Made by a program: the position numbers and the translations under genes. The notes beneath the pieces were generated by a model. It saw only the letters and a program-made list of their open reading frames with translations, had not been told where the DNA came from and ran no database searches. This document shows positions 11,954 to 22,370 of a stretch of DNA of 64,000 nucleotides, in pieces (position 1 is the first letter of the stretch; each line of letters opens with the position of its first letter). Location of the stretch: NCBI GenBank assembly GCA_001936135.1, contig CP012816.1, positions 310,001 through 374,000 of the forward strand, read 5' to 3'. The DNA is from Saccharomycopsis fibuligera x Saccharomycopsis cf. fibuligera (lineage: Eukaryota > Ascomycota > Saccharomycetes > Ascoideales > Saccharomycopsidaceae).

Positions 11954-13384
11954 AGCAATACTACTGCTTCGAGTGACAGTAACCCAACGAAAACTGATCT
12001 GTTTTATGGTAATAATAGTTCTAGTAATAGCAATACTCAACAACGCAGTATAGTTAAACCTAAAAAGGTACCAGCCCATTTGTTTGCCATAGATCAACTA
12101 TCTCCATATCAAAATCTTTGGACCATCAAAGCAAGAATTTCCTATAAGAGTCCAATGAGAACATGGTCAAATCAAAAAGGCGAAGGAAAATTATTTAATG
12201 TGAATTTTTTGGACGAAACCAACGAAATTAGAGCCACTGCATTTAATGATCAAGCAGATGCATTATTTGATGTTTTACAAGAAGGTAAGGTTTTTTATGT
12301 TTCCAAAGCAAGAATTAATCCCGCTAGATCACAGTTTTCCAATTTGAAACATCCATATGAATTGGCATTGGATAGAGATACAGAAATCACTGAATGTGAA
12401 GATGCTGGAGATGTTCCTAAATTGCAATACAATTTTGTTCCATTATCCAAAGTTCAGGAGATGGAGGTTAATTCTATTATTGATGTGATTGCCGTCATTA
12501 AAGAAATCAATCCGGCATTTCAAATTACTTCCAAATCTACTGGCCGTCCATATGATCGAAGAGATATTGTTCTTGTAGATGAAACGCAATTTGCTGTTAC
12601 TTTGGGTTTATGGAACAAATTAGCGGTTGATTTCACTTTGCCAGAAAATTCCGTTGTTGCCGTTAAAGGGGCAAGAATTCAAGAATTTGGTGGTAGAAGT
12701 TTGTCGTTGACTCAGTCTGGCACTCTTTCTCCTAATCCGGATATTCCTGAAGCTTTCAAATTGAAAGGATGGTATGATACTCAAGGTTCAACTCAAGGTT
12801 TCAAATCCATCAAGCAGGAAAGTCTCAATGCTAAGAATAACTTGACCACAGATCGTAAAACTATTCTTCAAGCACAAGAAGAACATTTGGGTGAAGGTGA
12901 AAAGCTGGCATATTTTAATTTGAAAGCCACTATAAATTTTGTCAAATCAGACAATTTTTGCTATCCAGCTTGTAAAAATGAAGGTTGTAACCGAAAAGTC
13001 CTTGAGCAACCAGATGGCACATGGAGATGTGAAAAATGTGATGTTAATCAAGAGGAACCGCGTTACCGTTATATTTTAACTTGTTCAGTAGTTGATCACA
13101 CGGGACAAATTTGGGTAACCTTGTTTGATGAAGCGGCTCAAAAAGTATTAAATTACAGCGCTAATGACTTGTTAAAATTCAAGGAAGAAGAGATGGATAA
13201 TGGGAAATTTGCACACATTATGGAAAATGTACAAATGCGAGAGTACTCGTTTAGAATATCAGCAAGACAGGATAACTACAACGGTGTGGCTCGGATAAGA
13301 TACCAGGTACAACAAATTGCGCCGTTAAATTTCAATGCAGAATGTGATCATTTGGTGAGTGTTTTGGATAAACTTTTAGTATGA
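11471..13384 (+). CDS. RFA1: replication protein A large subunit, with polyQ insert
   Basis: Large (about 70 kDa) subunit of RPA, the heterotrimeric ssDNA-binding complex of replication, repair and recombination. The 637 residues show the N-terminal OB fold (about 1-120), a linker, then DNA-binding OB folds A and B (from about residue 205) and C near the C-terminus. Fold C contains the zinc ribbon CYPACKNEGC...WRCEKC (about 497-523), followed by the family motif RYILTCSVVDHTGQIWVTLFD. The linker carries a pure polyglutamine run of about 28-30 residues (around 133-161), CAA-coded first and then CAG-coded. Yeast Rfa1 (621 residues) lacks such a tract. The insertion lies in the flexible arm between the protein-interaction domain and the first high-affinity DNA-binding fold, so folds should be intact. 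An MCB box lies upstream. Small neighbouring ORFs are shadows. Confidence 0.96.
11868..11953 (+). repeat. CAA/CAG trinucleotide repeat coding polyQ in RFA1
   Basis: A block of CAA codons followed by a block of CAG codons within the RFA1 reading frame. The two-block structure suggests separate expansions. Confidence 0.9.
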
Positions 13385-13980
13385 CATTACGCGGGAATGT
13401 TTACTATATATCACGATACCTTGTTTTGACGTTTTACTTATATTATTATCTGTTTTGCTTTTCTTTTTGATTTCCTTCATTACTTGGCCTTGTATGTCGG
13501 CTTTAAATTCGTTGTTTATAGTGTTTTATGATACCAGATCAATGAAGTCTACCGCTAATATCACTTATGGTGAGTTAATATCAATCCATCACTATCTCTT
13601 TTGCAAGGCTAAAGATCAGGTTCCATTTCTTTCCGTCAAAAGGTCATGCCTAAGTTTATGTTACTATGACAGTCACGCATGTTGGAAAAACAGCGCATCT
13701 ATCTGCACGGACGTAGAAGTTATTGTCAAAGATTTTTTTTCACAAAAATTGTTGCTATTGTCGTATGATATGTAAATGATTGATCAACGAAGCTGCAAAT
13801 ACGGATGTGACTAGTGTAGTGAAGAATTTTCTAGGTGCTAGGTTGTAAGTTGTCTGGCATGTTGGAGATATTGAGTTATCGGCCTTTGAAAAAGCAGCAA
13901 AAAGTTACCTTAGATTTGGACCCGAAGGAAAGAACCGGGAGAACTCTTTTCAGAAAGCTGAATCTTGTACCATAAACTAG

Positions 13981-14028
<48 letters not shown>

Positions 14029-14833
14029 TAACAAAAGAAAATAGTACACAGTAAGTGATACTGTTTTTAGATATGATGAGCCATACATAAGAACTGTGTA
14101 TACTATGTTCGTAATAATCTACACGTGCTCAATATTTACTACTCGGATGTTGTATTTGGGGAAACAATAACGGTGTCAAGTCTAGCTAAATTGAGCCGCA
14201 TGGTTGATAACTAAACTATTCCTCCTTCAACAATGCAGCATGACTAACTGTTGATTGATATTAGATATTGATGAACGCTGATTCGATGCCCTGAGGATCC
14301 TTCTATAGTGTGTATCAGTTACTAGGGCCAAACCCCGAGAGAATCGTTGACCGCAAACCTTACTGCAAATTACCGCAATGCATTGCTCAAGCAGCGATGA
14401 GCCTGCAGCAAGTGACCACCAGAAATAATTATCCCCATTAGTGGTGTATATAGCGACTTTACCTTGTTTCTATGTTAAACCAAATGTGGCTCGGACAAAT
14501 TAGGATTGTCAGTAAATATGAACTGATGACTTTGTGTGTCAGGACAAACAGTGGGGGCCATTGGCGATAACAGCCGAGGCCGTTCATTTAACATGGACGA
14601 AGAAGCATATATAAAGAGTATGTCATCTCTGGGGAATGTATGTAGCAGCAGCAACTTTGCTAACAGACAACCACAGCCATTTGAACTTCCATAACTTCTA
14701 AAACGAAAAGAATACTCAAACATTATTTAAACATAAAAAAAGACATCATTTTTTGCACACTGCTATTATATTAGTTTGAAAAGTTATCTTTCTTATTCAC
14801 AGTTATCAACTTTAAGAAATACCAAGACTCACA
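13385..14833. other. intergenic region between RFA1 and AOX1
   Basis: Contains a run of 36 A residues at 13981-14016, followed by G and another A-run. ORFs here (for example 13455-13775) have no recognisable features. Nothing else seen. Confidence 0.6.
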
Positions 14834-16012
14834 ATGCTTAGCGTGCACACATCAACGACATCATTACTTGCTTCGCGCGCAACATACACATGTTTGCGAA
14901 CTGCCACAGCAGCTATCAACTCCTCGTCTAACTTGCTAGGCAGAAACGATGGTTCCATGGGCATCAATACCAACAACAATCACGGCTTTGCAGCTTCTAG
15001 TGGTGCTTTTGCTGCAAATATTATCACTCCTAGAAGAGGAATGAAAATTATTGCCAAATCCAAAGAAGATAGTAAGCTGGATATGAAAATCCGCAAAATT
15101 CAAGGCAAAGATGTATTCATTGATGATAAAACCGATACTATTTACACTAAAAATAGTTTCCCACATCCGCCTTTTTCCAAAGAGGATATGGAAGCGGTAG
15201 GAATAACTCACAGAGTTCCAAGAACTTTTCGTGATCGGTATGCTTCCTGGCTAGTTACCATGCTTAGATTTGGGTTTGACTTGTTCACTGGTTATAGACA
15301 TCCAGAAATGAAGATGTCTCCCGATGGGAAAACAGAATCAGGAATAGGGAATTATAAACTTACACCAGAAAAATGGATGTCTAGATTTATCTTTTTGGAA
15401 AGTATTGCTGGCGTGCCAGGGATGGTAGGGGCATTTCTTAGACAATTGCATTCATTGCGTTTACTTAAACGTGATAAAGCTTGGATAGAAACATTAGTTG
15501 ATGAAGCATATAATGAAAGAATGCACTTATTGACATTTATTCAAATCGGGAAACCGGGAATTTTAACTAGAGCATTTTTATATGTCGCTCAAGGGGTATT
15601 TGCTAATATGTTTTTCTTTTCTTACATGTTTACTCCGAAGACATGTCATCGTTTTGTTGGCTATTTGGAAGAAGAAGCCGTGATTACTTATTCTCATTGC
15701 ATTGCAGACCTTGACGCTGGATTGTTGCCTGGCCTTGCTAATATTCAGGTACCCGATATTGCTTTAGCTTACTGGAACATGGAACCTGATGCTCTGTTCA
15801 GAGACTTGATTTTGTACATTAGAGCAGATGAAGCTAAACATAGGGAAGTGAATCATACTTTGGCCAATTTGAAACAAGGTTCTGATAGAAATCCATTTGC
15901 TTTTGTTGCTGATAATACTCGTCCTCAACCTGTCAATGATTTTTCTGTATATAAGGGCCAGGGTTGGGAAAGAAACGAAATTGCTAAGGTTTGTGACAAA
16001 CCATATAGATAG
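14834..16012 (+). CDS. AOX1: mitochondrial alternative oxidase
   Basis: Cyanide-insensitive ubiquinol oxidase of the mitochondrial inner membrane. It transfers electrons from ubiquinol to oxygen, bypassing complexes III and IV. All four di-iron motifs are present in 392 residues: LESIAGVPG (E189), NERMHLL (E228, H231), LEEEAV (around E280) and RADEAKHREVNH (E333, H336). The Ser/Thr/Arg-rich N-terminus (first ~70 residues) looks like a mitochondrial presequence. The hydrophobic helix following NERMHLL and the family sequence RFIFLESIAGVPGMVGAFLR confirm the assignment. Saccharomyces lacks this enzyme, so its presence constrains the lineage. Two of the rare CTG codons of the window lie here, at residue 82 and residue 321, both variable positions. 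Confidence 0.96.
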   Translation: MLSVHTSTTSLLASRATYTCLRTATAAINSSSNLLGRNDGSMGINTNNNHGFAASSGAFAANIITPRRGMKIIAKSKEDSKLDMKIRKIQGKDVFIDDKTDTIYTKNSFPHPPFSKEDMEAVGITHRVPRTFRDRYASWLVTMLRFGFDLFTGYRHPEMKMSPDGKTESGIGNYKLTPEKWMSRFIFLESIAGVPGMVGAFLRQLHSLRLLKRDKAWIETLVDEAYNERMHLLTFIQIGKPGILTRAFLYVAQGVFANMFFFSYMFTPKTCHRFVGYLEEEAVITYSHCIADLDAGLLPGLANIQVPDIALAYWNMEPDALFRDLILYIRADEAKHREVNHTLANLKQGSDRNPFAFVADNTRPQPVNDFSVYKGQGWERNEIAKVCDKPYR

Positions 16013-17146
16013 TTAAAAAATTAAAAAAGTTTTCTTATTTTATTTATTTGAATTGAATTTAATCAATTTATACTAATTAGAGAAATATCTAGTCTTTGCA
16101 ATCCAGTCCATTATTAAAAGAACATTACGCACTAGTTACACATATCGTAGTTAGTACTTAATATCAAAATGAACGAACTCTTACCATTGACAAAGCGGTT
16201 GAAGTTTGACAATAAACACTCTCATATAATGCTCGTTCATGTTGATAATTCCTGCATATGCAGTTTGTCTCACACATTATGTATATCTAGCCCTGTTCAG
16301 ATAAAAAGCCCTCAAAAAAGCCCTATATATAATCACATGACGTTCACTATCTTCTCGTAACAGACTCCAATAGTCTACTTTTCTTTATACGCACCCAATA
16401 AACTCCTTACTTCAATGCAGTCTTTTAACTTGACTTAATGAGTCATTATAGGCTTTAATTTAATTACTTACCTGTTACTGCTAACTTTTTGCGTTGTTAT
16501 TGGTGCTGTTGTTTGTCCAGCTGGTGTATGGATATCGCGGTAAACGCAATATACAAGGTATGCTGTTAATACTGCTCAACTATAGGAGCAATTGCGCCGG
16601 GTATCCTCTATCATGTATTATTTTCCGTACTTTCAAGAGTCCGGTCCGTATAGTCTATATTACTCTCCGCCGCAGCAACCCAAACAAAAATTAACCGTTC
16701 TGCGACTACTGGTTGGCTGGAGTTCCACTAACATATGCAGCAGGGGGCAGCAACCGGGCTAGTTGGCCCTTCAACGAGGGTACGGATACATAAATTTTTT
16801 TCCGTGTGCTGGTTTTGCAGTAACATTGCGGTACGGTGGACGGCAAAGTAGACGGATGCAACGGGGCAACGGGCAACAAAAGAGGAAAAATGCACTATCT
16901 GGGCCACCTGCGCTACGGTACGGTGCGGTGGACGGTGATGGACGGTTCCCGTTGTTTTCATCAGTAGTCAGTCGCTCTCGTCGTCGTCGACAATTCTCGA
17001 TTGTCCAGCTGGCTTTCCTCTGGCCGCTGGAGCAATTTAAATATACCAACACTTCTTTCTATTTGAATTTTTTTTTCTTCTCTTCTTCCTTTCTCTTTTT
17101 TTTCCCTTTTTCTTTCTGTACACTTCATTAATTATCATCATCCATA
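16013..17146. other. RPL41 upstream region, locally GC-rich
   Basis: Runs from the AOX1 3' end to RPL41. From about 16680 to 17030 it becomes GC-rich (35 of 60 bases at 16921-16980) with repeated CGGTACGGTG and GGTGGACGG words. A C/T-rich tract at 17065-17125 lies just before the RPL41 start, typical of a 5' leader of a highly expressed gene. ORFs on both strands over the GC-rich part are probably chance. Confidence 0.55.
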
Positions 17147-17224
17147 ATGAGAGCTAAGTGGAGAAAGAAGAGAGTCAGAAGATTAAAGAGAAAGAGACGG
17201 AAGGTTAGAGCTAGATCCAAATAA
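17147..17224 (+). CDS. RPL41: 60S ribosomal protein eL41 (25 residues)
   Basis: Twenty-five codons from ATG at 17147 to TAA at 17222-17224. The product starts MRAKWRKKRV and ends KVRARSK, and 17 of its 25 residues are Arg or Lys. It differs from yeast Rpl41 at one position I can see (Val for Thr at residue 10). eL41 is the smallest eukaryotic ribosomal protein and sits at the subunit interface. No intron. The pyrimidine-rich leader and GC-rich upstream block fit high expression. Confidence 0.95.
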   Translation: MRAKWRKKRVRRLKRKRRKVRARSK

Positions 17225-17713
17225 GCGCATCGCATTGATTAATGCTGGAAAATGAAGTGTTAAAATAAAATTGAGCACTCTCAATTGAAATCAGACCTGA
17301 TTGTAATTACATGAAGAAAAGTTATATCTCTTGGAAGAAGAATGAATGCCGTCAATGGTACATTTCTGTTAAATGGAAACATTAAATTGAAGTTGTGACG
17401 TTTGCTGGTTTTTGTTTTTGGTTGCTGTTATTGCTGCTATTAGCTAGGGTATAATGCTGGTTTTATGTTGGGGTTCTCTTAGTTTTCCACCTATTTGGAC
17501 TAGTGAAGACCGATGTTTTTACTCACCTCGCGCTACTATTTACTATTTAAGAAAATATTGAAATAAATCTCATTTATTTTTTACAAAGCGACGTAGAGCT
17601 AGATTTTGGATCAGCGCACAGTATAGTATAATGTAATAAATTAGGTCTACGAATTTTGAAGTCTAGTCAGCCAGAAGTTTGATATATTTCATTACTATGC
17701 GTATATGACAATT
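17225..17713. other. convergent intergenic region, no feature seen
   Basis: Space between RPL41 (+) and the KHE-related gene (-), both ending into it. AT-rich; no gene or RNA recognised. Confidence 0.6.
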
Positions 17714-18892
17714 TCATTCAACAATACTTAATTTCTTTCTTTCTTGAATGAGACTATTTTGCAATGGTCCTGCGATGTTTTTCAACCCTGTTATTTCAAT
17801 AATATCTTTGATGATATCCTCATTGATGATAAGCCTTTCGGGTATCTTTGTTGAATCGTGACTTGCCTTGTACGAGACTTCTGCTTTTGCATGTTTCAAA
17901 TATATGTTGTTCAATTCTTCAACATTGAAATACTCTAAATGCCCTTCAACAGACTGTTTATCAGCAAATGATGGTAATCTGTCTTTGGTTAAATATCTTA
18001 AATGTTTCAATCCACTCAACACTTTAGCATGGCAGTATATTCTATAGCAAAGATAAAATCCAGGAATATTAGGCACCACTGGCAATAATATGAATGGCAC
18101 TGTCAACGGCAAACCAATAAGGCAGTAAACCATTGCCTTGACATGGAGTTTATAGTATCTGTCTTGAATGCTACCCAAAAACTTTGAAATCTCCAGGCTC
18201 GAGATCACTGATTTTGGATAATATAAAGGAATCGGCTTCAACAACTGTGAGTAAACTTCTGGAACATGCTTCAAATCACTTTCACGGGCTGTTGAAATTG
18301 CGGAATTAAAAGTTTCTTGAGTTTGCAAAGAATTGTAAAAATCAACTCTTTTGCTATGTTTGTCTTTTAAGGCCTGTAATTGAGCATATTCGAACTTTGT
18401 TCCATCTTTAGTCATGCTTTGAATCTCAGTATTAATTTCCCGAAGAATTGTTTCCCGCGATGGTATTGATGATAAACAAGTTTCAAACCAATTAATCTTC
18501 TCTAATAGGCCTTGCACAATATTGTAACTATGCCTTAGTACCTTGTTATCAGAAGTTCCCATTTTCTGCCAAGAGTTGCTAAGTTTTGCGCTCACTTTCA
18601 GTAGCTGTATTTGCAGTTTGATTTTAAGCTTTTCCATGTATGGTAAATTAGCGACATTCTTGTATTGTAATTCAAGGTAAGTGCTTTGGTCAAATGATTG
18701 GTGATAATTGTAATAAACGAAGTTCTTTTTTGTAGTTATTGGTAAAATGATTAAATTCATAGGTGCTAGCCTTTCCTGTTGAGGCCTTTCAGTTATTGAT
18801 ACTGAAATAGAGTTCCATCTCTTAATGGACTTGCCAAATCGAAGTGACGCTATGCCACTACTTTGCAAACCATTTATTCTCGACAAAATCAT
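17714..18892 (-). CDS. mitochondrial K+/H+ exchange-related protein (Mit_KHE1)
   Basis: 392 residues. The N-terminus is basic and hydroxylated (SLRFGKSIKRWNSISVSI) like a mitochondrial presequence. It is followed by the family-type start MNLIILPITTKKNFVYYNY (around 45-63), a long helical middle, and one strongly hydrophobic hairpin-like region (VYCLIGLPLTVPFILLPVVPNIPGFYLCYRIY, about 254-285). This matches the fungal Mit_KHE1 family, represented in S. cerevisiae by YDL183C, a mitochondrial inner-membrane protein thought to take part in K+/H+ exchange. The biochemical role is family-level inference. Its start lies about 260 bp downstream of the REC102 stop on the same strand. Confidence 0.8.
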   Translation of the reverse strand: MILSRINGLQSSGIASLRFGKSIKRWNSISVSITERPQQERLAPMNLIILPITTKKNFVYYNYHQSFDQSTYLELQYKNVANLPYMEKLKIKLQIQLLKVSAKLSNSWQKMGTSDNKVLRHSYNIVQGLLEKINWFETCLSSIPSRETILREINTEIQSMTKDGTKFEYAQLQALKDKHSKRVDFYNSLQTQETFNSAISTARESDLKHVPEVYSQLLKPIPLYYPKSVISSLEISKFLGSIQDRYYKLHVKAMVYCLIGLPLTVPFILLPVVPNIPGFYLCYRIYCHAKVLSGLKHLRYLTKDRLPSFADKQSVEGHLEYFNVEELNNIYLKHAKAEVSYKASHDSTKIPERLIINEDIIKDIIEITGLKNIAGPLQNSLIQERKKLSIVE

Positions 18893-19149
18893 TATAAGTA
18901 CATCAATTAAGCAAGAGAAAAATTACTATGATAATAACAGAAGCCAAAATTTCTGACTGTAAATACAGTTTGAAGATGGTCAATAGCAAAACAAAAAAAA
19001 GCTAAAGGTTTTGCTATATCGCGTTCCATCGAGTGCGCGTGCGCCGCTTTTTTACTTTTTTTCTTTGCCTCGCTTGCTTTTTTCCGAGTTATGGCATCTT
19101 GCATTAAGTGCTGCTCCGACATTTATCATTAAAATAAAATGTCAGCTTT

Positions 19150-20353
19150 TCAAACTTTGAAGAATCTGAAATTGAGGAAAGAGTCATTGTCTTTACCGGT
19201 TTTCAATTTAACACCAGATCTCGAAGTTCGCTTCAATGCAGAGGTCAATGTCTTAGTTTTAGCATTATTCTCTAGCTTTTTGATCAATTTTGAATGAAGC
19301 TATTTGATAAATTCTGTTAGTGAACCATTTCTTTCCACTCAATCGCCCCTACCTTTATGCCAACAAGAAAAATAGTACTAACCTTTTTGGTATCTGAGAA
19401 AATGTTAGCTAACAAGATTGAATGTGTATAGTTGTTCTCAAAAGACTTTGAATTCTGTCGTTAGTAAAGACTGTGGCGTAATTTGGAGCAATACCATTGA
19501 AAATTTATATATGTAGACAAGAAAACTTACCATCCTACCAAATGTAGAGAAAACTAAAGGATACATTGTCTCAAGTTCAATAAAGCGGCAAAAAATAATG
19601 TAATTCAAGACCTGCAACATATCATTAAACTCTTTTGGACTTGGTGTCTCTGCTGTCTCTTGAGAACCAAATGCAGCGGAGTTGGTGTTCGGATAGTATT
19701 CAAACTCCAATTTGAGTTTATCAAAATGAATGATCTCATAATCCTCGAACTTGATTACAGGATCCATTTGATATCTCAACTCTTTGTTAAATAAATCGCA
19801 TTTCAAGAATGCTTTTATTGTGGAATGTTAGTCTACTTCTTCAATCAATAACACGTTAGCATTTATGAATCACTAAACGTCATACTCACCACACAAAGAA
19901 GTTTCTGGTCTGGATATTATCTCTACAGAATAATTGAATTGAGACCATAGCTGCTAAGGAGTTAGTTTTAACACCACAATACAAGTATGCCTTCAAAAGT
20001 CATTTATTTACCTTAGTGTCGAAAGCTTTCTGTAGCTTGTTGGCAAAATCGTTTTCCTTAACAGATACGCCTCCATACTTGAGATTCAACTCTAGCTATA
20101 GACCACAAATTAGGCGCACTGTTAGTATCATCTCGACAAATAAAAGAAACACTTCAATTATAACACTCTAATAAGCAAATTATAGAATACAGACTGTAAT
20201 ATGAGGAAGTTTCGGAAGTACAACCACCTGAGAATGATTAAGCGCTGAGGCATATACCGAGTTATTTTGCTCGTCAAGCAAATTATAGCTCAGTCTGGTA
20301 GAATAGAAAGCATCACCGTTGCGAAAATAAGATCTATCTGAAATTAAAGACAT
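19150..20353 (-). CDS. REC102: Rec102, meiotic DSB (Top6B-like) subunit; six exons
   Basis: Assembled from six exons: 20353-20195, 20095-20012, 19953-19890, 19811-19531, 19454-19383 and 19299-19150. Phases agree and the model gives about 269 residues, against 264 for yeast Rec102. Segments resembling Rec102: LELNLKYGG, ENDFANKLQKAF, QLWSQFNYSVEII, FLKCDL, RFIELETMYPLVFSTFGRM, THSILLANIF and the C-terminal FLNFRFFKV. Rec102 with Rec104 forms the Top6B-like part of the Spo11 core complex that makes meiotic double-strand breaks. Introns 2-5 have donors GTAAAT, GTGAGT, GTAAGT, GTTAGT and branch sites AACTAAC, GACTAAC, TACTAAC, CACTAAC, with AG acceptors. Intron 1 has branch TACTAAC and acceptor TATAG but its best in-frame donor is an unusual GTCTGT at 20194, so that boundary is uncertain. 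Exon 3 could start at 19950 instead. The protein diverges fast, so identity rests on spaced motifs, length and order. Confidence 0.72.
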
Positions 20354-20658
20354 GCTACTGAAGAATGTGTATGTGCTAAGAAAATGGTAGATGCTGTTAC
20401 AAACAAAAAGTAATTAGAAGAAGTGAAAAAAAGAGAAAAAGAAAGTAAAAATACACTGGAAGCCATGCATGAAATCATTAAGCGCCGCCATAGAAAACAA
20501 AGCAAAGCAAATAGAAATAAAAAAAAAAAAAAAGACAAAAACAAGCAAAAACAAACCAACATAAAGACATAATCATAAACGTAAATAATAAAATTCGGAT
20601 AGAAATGCAATACCGTATAGAGCCATTATAGACGCTACCATACCCAGCTTGAAGCGAG
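20354..20658. other. REC102 upstream region with URS1-like core
   Basis: Short spacer between the coiled-coil gene and REC102. On the minus strand, GGCGGC (plus-strand GCCGCC at 20484-20489) about 130 bp upstream of the REC102 start matches the Ume6/URS1 core, which controls early meiotic genes. Flanking bases match the full URS1 consensus poorly. An A-run lies at 20518-20532. Confidence 0.3.
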
Positions 20659-22053
20659 TCACTTGTGAACTTTGCCAGAAAGTTCATGTTTTCTTTTTTT
20701 GCGGTGCTTCAACTGCTCAATTTGCCGGCTAAGGCCGTCCAAAACTGCCGCATTGGTTATGGCGGTCTCTTTCATTTCCTCCTCTAACCTCATTTCTAGA
20801 AGCGTTACTTCCATCGATACAATTTTTTCTAAGTTTTTGAAGACATCAAGAAGCTTTGCGCGCTGAAATTCGAAAAATCGGAGTAAATTTTGAAGTTGAT
20901 GAATGTACATTACTGTACCATAGTTGCAATCTGGGAAAGACCTTTGAGAAAAAGAGAGATATTCCATCATACGAGAAACATAACGTTCTGGAATCACTGC
21001 AATTATCCTATGGCCGGTTATCACCACGTCCCCATCATTGTCGTCGCTTCCGCTTTCATTATTAATAATAGCATCACTACTATTATTAGCATTACCATTG
21101 TTAATATTATTATTGGACGGCACAGCCGGTGTACTTGATCCTTCTCCTTCGCCGTCGGTTAGCTCTTCTTCGCTTTGTTTCATTGGAACAGCAGAATGTA
21201 ATGTCTGAGAAAAAACGTCATCATTAGCCAGTTCAGTGGTAAGTGTTGTATCATCATTCTCGGAAACTGAATCAAGTTGTTGCTCAAAAGTTTCTTTGTC
21301 ATTTGAAGTTACTTCAGCTTGATGAGGCATAGCACTTGGATTATTGGCTACTGCTGATGACGATGGTGTTGCGGTGATAAGATGATTGCTATTTACTGCT
21401 ACGTTAGGCTCTGATTTTTCACCACTATTAATGCTAACATTTCCACTTGCGTGAGAAATTTCACTCCCATTATTTGCAATACCATTCCCAATATTCTCCT
21501 TATTTGAGCTACTTAGATAACTGTCGGTAACCGCTGTAGTTCCAATGTCCCTGGTAATGTTATTACCATACAAAAGTTCCTCGTCATCGTCAATAACTAT
21601 TGGTGCATTCTCATCTCCATCTAAGTTGTTATTGATTTCGCTAACAGGCTTTTCAGCATTCCGTAATCGTCCTGCTACATATAAAGCCTTTGTTACTTGG
21701 TTTGTTGAATATTCATCATTAGTGTTGCTAGCGTTAGCTGTGCTACCAACTTGATTCTGTTCAGCAGTATCAGGAACGGTGGCCACACCATTTTGTGTAC
21801 CCTTTGCAGCTCCAATTCGTTTTCGGTAGTTTCCAAAGTTCTTATCTACTTTCTGCCTTATTGCTTTATGTAGCTGGAAATCATTCATATAACGTGCTGA
21901 ATATTCTTTAGAAGTGAGCCGTATAGGGTTCAACTGAAAATCTATGTTAAAGGAATTGCTATCTTTGTTGTTACTGCTGTGTTTATGTTTATTATCACCA
22001 TGACGCGTTCGGCTTTGCAACTCTGTCAAAAATTGCTTCAAGGGCTTTTCCAT
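20659..22053 (-). CDS. unrecognised acidic/Asn-rich protein with C-terminal coiled coil
   Basis: The frame is open from an ATG at 22095, but the ATG at 22051-22053 is the better start: the upstream 14 codons lie in TATA-like sequence and read hydrophobic residues. From there it is 464 residues. The N-terminal part is basic and moderately conserved-looking (KEYSARYMNDFQLHKAIR, then NFGNYRKRIG). The middle (about 100-340) is low-complexity, rich in Asn, Ser, Asp and Glu. The last ~120 residues look folded: VVITGHRIIAVIPERYVSRM, FEFQRAKLLDVFKNLE, then a long Glu/Lys/Leu helix likely to form a coiled coil and a basic tail (KHRKKRKH). I do not recognise a family. Basic N-terminus, acidic middle and basic tail suggest a nuclear protein, but that is a guess. 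Confidence 0.65.
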   Translation of the reverse strand: MEKPLKQFLTELQSRTRHGDNKHKHSSNNKDSNSFNIDFQLNPIRLTSKEYSARYMNDFQLHKAIRQKVDKNFGNYRKRIGAAKGTQNGVATVPDTAEQNQVGSTANASNTNDEYSTNQVTKALYVAGRLRNAEKPVSEINNNLDGDENAPIVIDDDEELLYGNNITRDIGTTAVTDSYLSSSNKENIGNGIANNGSEISHASGNVSINSGEKSEPNVAVNSNHLITATPSSSAVANNPSAMPHQAEVTSNDKETFEQQLDSVSENDDTTLTTELANDDVFSQTLHSAVPMKQSEEELTDGEGEGSSTPAVPSNNNINNGNANNSSDAIINNESGSDDNDGDVVITGHRIIAVIPERYVSRMMEYLSFSQRSFPDCNYGTVMYIHQLQNLLRFFEFQRAKLLDVFKNLEKIVSMEVTLLEMRLEEEMKETAITNAAVLDGLSRQIEQLKHRKKRKHELSGKVHK

Positions 22054-22370
22054 GTCTAATTCATCTGGGACGAAGATGTAAAGTATAGTATACAATTATC
22101 TTATACTATTTTGTACAAAATAACTACAATAATTAAAGCCCGTTACTATGAGATGACATACAGTACAGTTTCTACTCTAATCTGATGGAACCTGTGGATG
22201 CCCGTTGGGTGTATCGAAATACCAGAAACGTGACCGCAGAGCGCAAAAAAATTTTAAGTGTAAGGAGACTGGAAACTGCAGCCAAACAGCCCTTATCTCA
22301 ATCTCTGCATATTGGTTAATATCCACTGAATATCCTTTTAGAGTATTATATCGATTTCATTTTATACACC

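Noticed and set aside
18907-19122. 71-codon ORF (-) between REC102 and the KHE-related gene
   Set aside because: Starts 27 nt past the REC102 stop and has no family pattern. Probably 3'-UTR.
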